Of a stretch of 11,565 nucleotides of DNA, positions 7,099 to 11,565 are shown piece after piece. The DNA comes from CAYLZN01 sp964387935 (lineage in GTDB: Bacteria > Acidobacteriota > Vicinamibacteria > Vicinamibacterales > JAFNAJ01): the NCBI GenBank assembly GCA_964387935.1, contig CAYLZN010000180.1:1-11565 (forward strand), read 5' to 3'. The position numbers and the translations under genes are program-made. The notes below the pieces were generated by a model that made no database searches, was not told the origin of the DNA, and worked only from the letters and a program-made list of their open reading frames with translations. Position 1 is the stretch's first letter. Each line of letters begins with the position of its first letter.

Positions 7099-8180
7099 GC
7101 GCCGGCTCCCCGGTGGTTCGACCCCGCGAAGGCCTCCCGGGCCCCGCCCTCGGGCGGCGAACCCTCGCCCGCGGCCCGGTCTGCCAGATGCCTGAGCCCG
7201 CCCAGGCTCAGCCCGTCCTGCACCATGAACGCCAGGCCCAGCAGGGTGACCGGCAGGAACGAAATGGCATGGAGCACGATGGCGGCGCCCACCGCCGGTT
7301 CATTCGGCGCGCCGAAGAAGGTGGTCATGCCCACCCGAAACGCGTAGTGGAACCCGCCAACGGCCCCGGGTGTCGGCACCGCGACGCCGATGGTCAGCAG
7401 CGCCATGATCAGGAACGTGCCACTGAACGGGATCGTAATATGAAACGCCCGGGCGACGAACCAGATGCCGGCCGCAATGGACAACCACACGGGCAGTGAC
7501 AGGGCAAGGGCCTGAACCAGGGGTCCCGGGCGCCGCATCACGGCAAAGCCCCCGGCGAAGCGCTCAACCGCGTGGCCGAGCGCGTGTGCCAGCCGGAGCG
7601 GCAGAAAACGTTCGGCCTTGCGCGTCAGCGCTCCGAGCCGCTCCGGGTGGCCCGCCATGACGAACACGAAGCCGAGGCCCACGAGGGAGGTGACGCCGGC
7701 CACGAGACCACCAGCCCGGACCGTCTGATACAGGGCCGGGTCGGCACTCGACGCGGCGGGATCGGCCATGAGCACGAAGACGCCGAACAGGAGCAGCATG
7801 GTCATGAGGTCCAGCAGCCGCTCCAGGAGAATCGTCGCGAACGTCGAGGTGGCGCTCAGACCCTCGCGCCGGGCCAGAAGGTAGGGCCGCAGCACCTCGC
7901 CCGGCCGGGCTGGCAGGAGGGCGCTCAGCGCGAATCCGATGACCGTCGCGCGCGCCGCGTTCCGGAAACGCACGGCTCCCAGAGGGAGTAACATCGTCCG
8001 CCATCGCCAGCTCCGGAACACGTAGAGCGCGGCGGTCGCGATCAGGGCCAGCGTGAGATCGAGCAGGTCTGCGTCACGGATCTGGTGCCAGACCTCGGCA
8101 GGGTTGGCTTGGCGAAGGAATAATGCGAGGAGCCCGATGGTACAGGCCAGGATGGCGAGCGTGCGGAGGGGCGCGCGCAT
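7095..8180 (-). CDS. Flippase-like / lysylphosphatidylglycerol-synthase-type membrane protein (UPF0104)
   Basis: A polytopic membrane protein of 361 residues from the ATG at 8180. It shows the hallmarks of the UPF0104/LPG_synthase_TM family: an opening hydrophobic helix, an FRSWRWRTML motif, the LLPARPGEVLRPYLLARREGLS segment followed by ATILLERLLDL, and the late VAVPTPGAVGGFHYAFRVGM motif. It lacks any C-terminal aminoacyl-transfer domain, so it is not a complete MprF; such short members are described as flippase-like or of unknown function in lipid or glycan handling. A GTG at 8237 would add 19 residues, but those codons (CCT ATA GTA TAT) are AT-rich and look like promoter rather than coding sequence. 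This is the first gene of the minus-strand run, and its stop overlaps the nrdR start. Confidence 0.85.
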   Translation of the reverse strand: MRAPLRTLAILACTIGLLALFLRQANPAEVWHQIRDADLLDLTLALIATAALYVFRSWRWRTMLLPLGAVRFRNAARATVIGFALSALLPARPGEVLRPYLLARREGLSATSTFATILLERLLDLMTMLLLFGVFVLMADPAASSADPALYQTVRAGGLVAGVTSLVGLGFVFVMAGHPERLGALTRKAERFLPLRLAHALGHAVERFAGGFAVMRRPGPLVQALALSLPVWLSIAAGIWFVARAFHITIPFSGTFLIMALLTIGVAVPTPGAVGGFHYAFRVGMTTFFGAPNEPAVGAAIVLHAISFLPVTLLGLAFMVQDGLSLGGLRHLADRAAGEGSPPEGGAREAFAGSNHRGAGA

Positions 8181-8246
8181 GGAGACCAACGGGGGCTCGA
8201 GCGGCCACCGCGCCCGATACTCTACTATAGGGTCCACTCCAAGTCG
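8181..8246. promoter_or_regulatory. Divergent intergenic region, probable back-to-back promoters
   Basis: These 66 bases separate the minus-strand operon from the plus-strand DUF4097 gene, so promoters for both directions must lie here or just inside the genes. The only AT-rich patch is 8216-8231 (GATACTCTACTATAGG) in an otherwise very GC-rich context. On the plus strand TACTAT (8223-8228) could be a -10 box giving a leader of about 12 bases; on the minus strand TATAGT is equally plausible. No convincing -35 box is seen for either, so the exact elements are unassigned. Confidence 0.35.
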
Positions 8247-9338
8247 ATGGGAAAACGGGAGTTAGTCCTCATTGTCGCATTCGTCGTGTTTGGGGTCGGC
8301 GTGTACCGGCTGACCGCGCCCGCGGCGTCCCCCGAACGGACGGGGTTCTCGTTCTCGGCGGTTCTGGAGTCGATCCGGAACGAATTCCGGCGTGAAGACT
8401 TCAAGCAGGACGCGACCAGACAGGCTCAGCAGGAGGTGCCAGACGACGTGAGTGTCGTCGCGGTCCGCGACTTTCGCGGCCAGTTGACGATTCAGGGCGA
8501 AGACCGCCCCGACGTCGCCGCCACCGTGGAGTCGGAGGTGTACGGCGCGGACGAAGCCAGCGCGAAGGCGCTCGCCGAGCAACTCCAGACACGGTTCGAA
8601 ACCGACGGGGACACGATGCGCCTCGTGATCGACCGCCCCGCGTCGCGGCGTCGAACTCGTGCAAGCCTCCGTCTGATCGTGCCGTCCCGTCTCGCGGTCA
8701 AAGTCGAGACCATCGGCCGGGTCGAGGTGAACTCGGTGGCGGAGGTCCAGATGGACATCCGCGGCGGAGACGCCCAGCTCAGCGCGATTGCCGGAGACGT
8801 GCGCGGCGACCATCGGGATGGCGAACTGACGATCAAGGGTGCCGGCGACGTCTCGATTACGACGCGCGGCTCGATCGTGCGGCTGACCGAACACCGCGGC
8901 GGCCTGAAGGGCGACTTCACCGGCGGTCGCCTGATCTCTCGCGGCACGCAGGGCCCGATCAAAATCGAAGCCCGTCGCACGGAGATGGAAATCGAGGACG
9001 CCGCCGGCGACCTCGACGTCACGGCCTCGGATGGCGAACTGACCGTCCGCAAGCCGCTCGGCTCGGTGTCGTTCGACGGGCGCCGCTGCGACTTCTCGCT
9101 GCTGGCGGGACCGGCGGTGGCCCTCGAGGCGGTGTCGGTCGACGCGCCCATCGAAACGACGCTCCCCGCGGGCGGGGTGACGCTCGACCTGGCGGCAGAC
9201 GACGGAACCCTCGAGGTGCCAGCCGATCTGCCCGTCACCAAGGAGGGTCGCACCCAGCGGACGCACGGCCCCGTGAACGGGGGTGGCCCCGTGTGGAAGC
9301 TCAGATCGACTCGAGACGACATCCGCGTCCGGCGGTAG
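8247..9338 (+). CDS. Membrane-anchored DUF4097-type beta-repeat protein
   Basis: A 363-residue protein with an N-terminal signal anchor (RELVLIVAFVVFGVGVYRL, about 4-22) and no obvious cleavage site, so it is probably tethered to the inner membrane facing the periplasm. From about residue 66 it reads as repeated short beta strands with the DUF4097/DUF2807-like rhythm: VSVVAVRDFRGQLTIQGEDRPDVAATVESEV, then LRLIVPSRLAVKVETIGRVEVNSV, and further units such as DGELTIKGAGDVSITTRGSIV and DGELTVRKPLGSVSF. This predicts a right-handed beta-helix-like fold. No enzymatic motif is seen, and the role is unknown (adhesin-like or envelope structural is speculation). It is monocistronic in appearance, transcribed away from the operon to its left. 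No Shine-Dalgarno sequence is evident before the ATG, so the start is less certain than the family. Confidence 0.8.
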   Translation: MGKRELVLIVAFVVFGVGVYRLTAPAASPERTGFSFSAVLESIRNEFRREDFKQDATRQAQQEVPDDVSVVAVRDFRGQLTIQGEDRPDVAATVESEVYGADEASAKALAEQLQTRFETDGDTMRLVIDRPASRRRTRASLRLIVPSRLAVKVETIGRVEVNSVAEVQMDIRGGDAQLSAIAGDVRGDHRDGELTIKGAGDVSITTRGSIVRLTEHRGGLKGDFTGGRLISRGTQGPIKIEARRTEMEIEDAAGDLDVTASDGELTVRKPLGSVSFDGRRCDFSLLAGPAVALEAVSVDAPIETTLPAGGVTLDLAADDGTLEVPADLPVTKEGRTQRTHGPVNGGGPVWKLRSTRDDIRVRR

Positions 9339-9351
9339 ACCGTTCGGGTCT

Positions 9352-9381
9352 TTGACCGGCGCTGTCGGCGTCCGCTAAGCT
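9352..9381 (+). promoter_or_regulatory. Possible purC promoter
   Basis: TTGACC (9352-9357) matches the -35 consensus in five of six positions and is followed after 18 bases by TAAGCT (9376-9381), a poor -10 with three of six matches. It lies in the 58-base gap between the DUF4097 stop and purC. The position is sensible but the -10 is weak, so this is tentative. Confidence 0.3.
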
Positions 9382-9396
9382 GAGGACCCGTCGAGG

Positions 9397-10296
9397 GTGG
9401 CCGTGCCAGACGTTGTCCTCAGCACCGACTTCTCAACGCTGCCTCTGCTGCGTCGCGGCAAGGTCCGCGACATCTACGACCTCGGTGACGCGCTGCTCAT
9501 CGTCGCCACCGACCGGATCTCCGCGTTCGACTACGTGCTCGGCTCGGGCGTCCCCGACAAGGGGCGCATCCTCACGCAGCTCTCGGCCTTCTGGTTCGAG
9601 ACCCTGCGGAGCGTCGTCCCGAACCACCTTCTCTCGACAGATGTCGAGACCTTCCCGCCGTCGACTGTCCCGTACCGCGACATCCTGGCCGGGCGATCCA
9701 TGCTCGTGAAGAAGGCCACGACGGTCCCGATCGAGTGCGTCGCGCGCGGCTACCTGTCGGGCTCCGGCTGGAAGGACTACCAGCGCACGGGCGAGGTGTG
9801 CGGCGTCGCGCTGCCGGCCGGACTGCCTGAATCGTCGGCCCTCCCCGCCCCAATCTTCACACCGGCAACCAAAGCCGACACCGGTCACGACGAGAACATC
9901 AGCGAGGCGACAGCCGCCAGCGTGGTCGGCCACGACCTCGTGGCGGTGCTGAAGCGGCTCACGCTCGAACTGTACCGTCTGGGCGCGGCGCACGCCGACA
10001 CCCGCGGCATCATCGTGGCGGACACCAAGTTCGAGTTCGGCCACACCCCCGCGGGCGAACTCCTCCTGATTGACGAGGTGCTGACGCCGGACTCGTCCCG
10101 GTTCTGGCCAAAGGACACGTACCGGGCCGGCGGTCCGCAGCCGAGCTTCGACAAGCAGTACGTCCGCGACTACCTCGAGCGCATCCGGTGGAACAAGCAG
10201 CCGCCCGTTCCGCGTCTGCCCGACGACGTCGTCGCGCAGACGCGGGAGAAGTACCTCGATGCGTTCACGCGGCTGACGGGAAGGACGCTGGCGTAG
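9397..10296 (+). CDS. purC: SAICAR synthase (phosphoribosylaminoimidazole-succinocarboxamide synthase)
   Basis: Cytosolic enzyme of de novo purine synthesis that joins CAIR and aspartate with ATP to give SAICAR. Both family signatures are clear: VPIECVARGYLSGSGWKDY (110-128) and IVADTKFEFG (206-215). Also present are the N-terminal RRGKVRDIY nucleotide-binding loop (19-27), PATKADTGHDENI (156-168) and LIDEVLTPDSSRFW (224-237). At 299 residues it belongs to the longer class (about 300 residues, like yeast Ade1 and mycobacterial PurC) rather than the 237-residue E. coli type. The start is GTG; 9397 is used here, but the GTG at 9403 is a good alternative because GAGGG (9393-9397) would sit five bases before it. 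No other purine gene is in the window. Its TAG stop overlaps the start of the small Fis-domain gene by one base. Confidence 0.97.
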   Translation: MAVPDVVLSTDFSTLPLLRRGKVRDIYDLGDALLIVATDRISAFDYVLGSGVPDKGRILTQLSAFWFETLRSVVPNHLLSTDVETFPPSTVPYRDILAGRSMLVKKATTVPIECVARGYLSGSGWKDYQRTGEVCGVALPAGLPESSALPAPIFTPATKADTGHDENISEATAASVVGHDLVAVLKRLTLELYRLGAAHADTRGIIVADTKFEFGHTPAGELLLIDEVLTPDSSRFWPKDTYRAGGPQPSFDKQYVRDYLERIRWNKQPPVPRLPDDVVAQTREKYLDAFTRLTGRTLA

Positions 10297-10493
10297 TGCA
10301 GGATCGCCTGAAAGCGCTGGTCTGCGAGATGTTCGACAAGGGCATCCGCCTCGAAGACGCCCGCGAGGAATTCGAGCGGCACTACATCGATCGGGCGCTC
10401 GACACCGCCGGCGGCAGCCTGACCCGCGCGGCCGCGCTGCTGGGCGTGCACCGTAACACCCTGGCGCGCAAGCTCGCGGAGCGGCGCCGCTGA
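10296..10493 (+). CDS. Small Fis-type helix-turn-helix protein
   Basis: A 65-residue protein from GTG 10296, which shares its G with the purC stop (TAGTG). Residues 26-65 match the Fis/NtrC C-terminal DNA-binding domain (HTH_8): FERHYIDRALDTAGGSLTRA, then AALLGVHRNTLARKL, with the recognition helix at about 51-60. The 25 residues before it are charged and helical (LKALVCEMFDKGIRLEDAREE) and could serve for dimerisation, as in Fis. There is no receiver or AAA+ domain and no room for one, so this is a standalone DNA-binding module, perhaps nucleoid-associated or a local regulator; targets are unknown. Coupling to purC suggests co-expression. A longer frame from 10188 overlaps purC and reads as low-complexity Arg/Ala, so it is rejected. 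An AAGGA lies 11 bases before the GTG. Confidence 0.85.
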   Translation: MQDRLKALVCEMFDKGIRLEDAREEFERHYIDRALDTAGGSLTRAAALLGVHRNTLARKLAERRR

Positions 10494-10541
10494 GGACGGC
10501 GCGCCGCAAGCCGCCGGCCGCGCGCCGCCGGCCGATCCGGG
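10494..10541 (+). terminator. GC-rich inverted/direct repeat region, possible weak terminator
   Basis: Directly after the Fis-domain stop, GGCGCGC (10498-10504) can pair with GCGCGCC (10520-10526) across a 15-base loop. GCCGCCGGCC also occurs twice (10510-10519 and 10524-10533). A stable stem is likely, but there is no run of T residues after it, so an intrinsic terminator of the standard kind is not demonstrated. It sits where one would expect to insulate purC from the groES promoter. Confidence 0.3.
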
Positions 10542-10568
10542 CTAGCAGTTAGGGATCTTGACTGCCAG
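10542..10568 (+). promoter_or_regulatory. Degenerate CIRCE-like inverted repeat (upstream, over the -35 box)
   Basis: CTAGCAGTT (10542-10550), a nine-base spacer, then GACTGCCAG (10560-10568). The arms pair with each other at seven of nine positions, and the 9-N9-9 geometry is exactly that of CIRCE, but each arm matches the CIRCE consensus (TTAGCACTC / GAGTGCTAA) at only six of nine positions. It overlaps the -35 box. Its centre is 43 bases from that of the better CIRCE, about four helical turns. It may be a second HrcA site or a decayed duplicate. Confidence 0.4.
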
Positions 10569-10585
10569 CCCCCACCCGCTATAAT
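10558..10585 (+). promoter_or_regulatory. groESL housekeeping (sigma-70-type) promoter
   Basis: TTGACT (10558-10563, five of six) and a perfect TATAAT (10580-10585) are separated by a 16-base spacer, the strongest promoter match in the window. Transcription should begin near 10592, inside the CIRCE operator, leaving an untranslated leader of about 90 bases before groES. Confidence 0.85.
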
Positions 10586-10611
10586 TGGCACTCGGCCCCG
10601 TTGACTGCTAA
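10585..10611 (+). promoter_or_regulatory. CIRCE operator (HrcA binding site)
   Basis: TTGGCACTC (10585-10593), a nine-base spacer, then GACTGCTAA (10603-10611). The CIRCE consensus is TTAGCACTC-N9-GAGTGCTAA, so each arm has eight of nine matches (G for A at position 3 on the left, C for G at position 3 on the right). The first base is the last base of the TATAAT box, so bound HrcA would cover the -10/start region. This is the classical arrangement for heat-inducible groESL repression, and it predicts an hrcA gene elsewhere in the genome. Confidence 0.88.
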
Positions 10612-10670
10612 ACACCCGGGGCGACGCGGGTCCCCGCCGGGCCGTCCCGTTGACCCGTTCCCAACCACGC

Positions 10671-10675
10671 AGGAG
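10671..10675 (+). promoter_or_regulatory. Ribosome binding site of groES
   Basis: AGGAG, six bases before the ATG at 10682. It fixes the groES start; the same frame remains open upstream through the leader, but that part has no homology to GroES. Confidence 0.85.
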
Positions 10676-10681
10676 AACCCC

Positions 10682-10969
10682 ATGACCGTCAGGCCGTTGC
10701 ACGACCGCATCATCGTCAAGCGCATGGAAGAGCAGGAGCAGAAGGTGGGCGGGATTATCATTCCCGACACCGCGAAGGAGAAGCCGCAGCAGGGCAAGGT
10801 CATCGCCGCCGGCAAGGGCAAGGTCAAGGACGACGGCACGGTGCTGCCGCTGGACGTGAAGGAGGGCGACACGATCCTGTTCGGGAAGTACTCCGGGCAG
10901 GAAATCAAGCTCGACGGGGAGGAGTTCCTGATCATGCGCGAGGACGAAGTGCTCGCGGTGCTCGTCTAG
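10682..10969 (+). CDS. groES: Co-chaperonin GroES (Cpn10)
   Basis: A 95-residue, full-length GroES that caps the GroEL folding chamber in the cytosol. The Cpn10 signature begins at VRPLHDRIIVKR (3-14), and the mobile loop that docks on GroEL is EEQEQKVGGIIIPDTAKEKP (16-35, with the GGIIIP tripeptide region intact). Further family marks are QGKVIAAGKG, VKEGDTILFGKYSG (59-72) and the C-terminal EFLIMREDEVLAVL. It is preceded by a strong ribosome binding site, a consensus promoter and the CIRCE operator. groEL follows 70 bases later with its own ribosome binding site, the usual bicistronic arrangement. Confidence 0.98.
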   Translation: MTVRPLHDRIIVKRMEEQEQKVGGIIIPDTAKEKPQQGKVIAAGKGKVKDDGTVLPLDVKEGDTILFGKYSGQEIKLDGEEFLIMREDEVLAVLV

Positions 10970-11027
10970 GTCGAGTTCCTGGCGCGCCCGCGACGACCAC
11001 GTCCGCGCCTCGCGCCGTTTCCGTTTC

Positions 11028-11033
11028 GAGGAG
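11028..11033 (+). promoter_or_regulatory. Ribosome binding site of groEL
   Basis: GAGGAG, six bases before the ATG at 11040. Its last GAG starts the string GAGTGCTCA (11031-11039), which matches eight of nine bases of a CIRCE right arm. No left arm exists nine bases upstream, so only the ribosome binding role is supported. Confidence 0.85.
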
Positions 11034-11039
11034 TGCTCA

Positions 11040-11565
<526 letters not shown>

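Noticed and set aside
7095..8180. MprF (full lysylphosphatidylglycerol synthase)
   Set aside because: Only the membrane part is present; the C-terminal aminoacyl-transferase domain is missing and the next gene is nrdR.
7099..8237. GTG 8237 as start of the flippase-like gene
   Set aside because: The additional 19 codons include CCT, ATA, GTA and TAT, unlike the gene body, and cover the only AT-rich patch of the intergenic region; the family N terminus fits the ATG at 8180.
10188..10295. Upstream extension of the Fis-domain protein to 101 residues
   Set aside because: The extension lies within the purC coding sequence in another frame and reads as Arg/Ala-rich low complexity; the GTG at 10296 gives a compact Fis-like protein.
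10586..10608. TGGCAC in the groES upstream region as a sigma-54 -24 element
   Set aside because: There is no TTGC-type -12 element at the required spacing, and the same bases are fully explained as the left arm of CIRCE.
11031..11039. Third CIRCE (GAGTGCTCA) at the groEL start
   Set aside because: It is only a half-site; no matching left arm lies nine bases upstream, and the bases overlap the ribosome binding site, which explains their conservation.

Overview
The window is an ordinary-looking stretch of a GC-rich bacterial chromosome. It is densely packed, and I see no tRNA, rRNA, insertion sequence, phage gene or CRISPR array. The mix of an NtrY/NtrX-type pair, a DUF4390 protein, a zinc-ribbon RDD protein, DUF4097 and a purC / Fis-domain / groES-groEL run suggests an Acidobacteriota-like (perhaps Vicinamibacteria) or deltaproteobacteria-like genome. 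That placement is inference from gene content and base composition and was not tested.

Region 1 (8180 down to 1, minus strand) is a nine-gene run. In transcription order it encodes a flippase-like UPF0104/LPG-synthase-TM membrane protein, NrdR, a secreted DUF4390 protein, an NtrY-type sensor kinase, an NtrX-type sigma-54 activator, a membrane-anchored TPR-like protein, a zinc-ribbon RDD membrane protein, PgpA, and the first 23 codons of CinA. Six of the eight junctions are four-base ATGA or GTGA overlaps, so the run is probably one translationally coupled operon. It combines envelope and phospholipid functions with a two-component system and the ribonucleotide reductase repressor.

Region 2 (8247-9338, plus strand) is a divergent gene for a membrane-anchored DUF4097 beta-repeat protein. 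It shares a 66-base intergenic region with the minus-strand operon.

Region 3 (9397-10493, plus strand) holds purC of the longer (~300-residue) class. Its TAG stop shares one base with the GTG start of a 65-residue protein that is essentially only a Fis-type helix-turn-helix.

Region 4 (10542-11565, plus strand) is the groES-groEL operon. It has a near-consensus housekeeping promoter (TTGACT, 16-base spacer, TATAAT). A CIRCE operator with one mismatch per arm abuts the -10 box, implying HrcA heat-shock control. A second, more degenerate inverted repeat with the same 9-N9-9 geometry overlaps the -35 box. groEL is cut off by the window end after 175 codons.

I found no convincing new defence or mobile system. 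The points most worth a second look are the tandem CIRCE arrangement, the purC-coupled Fis-domain mini-protein, and the overlap-coupled operon.
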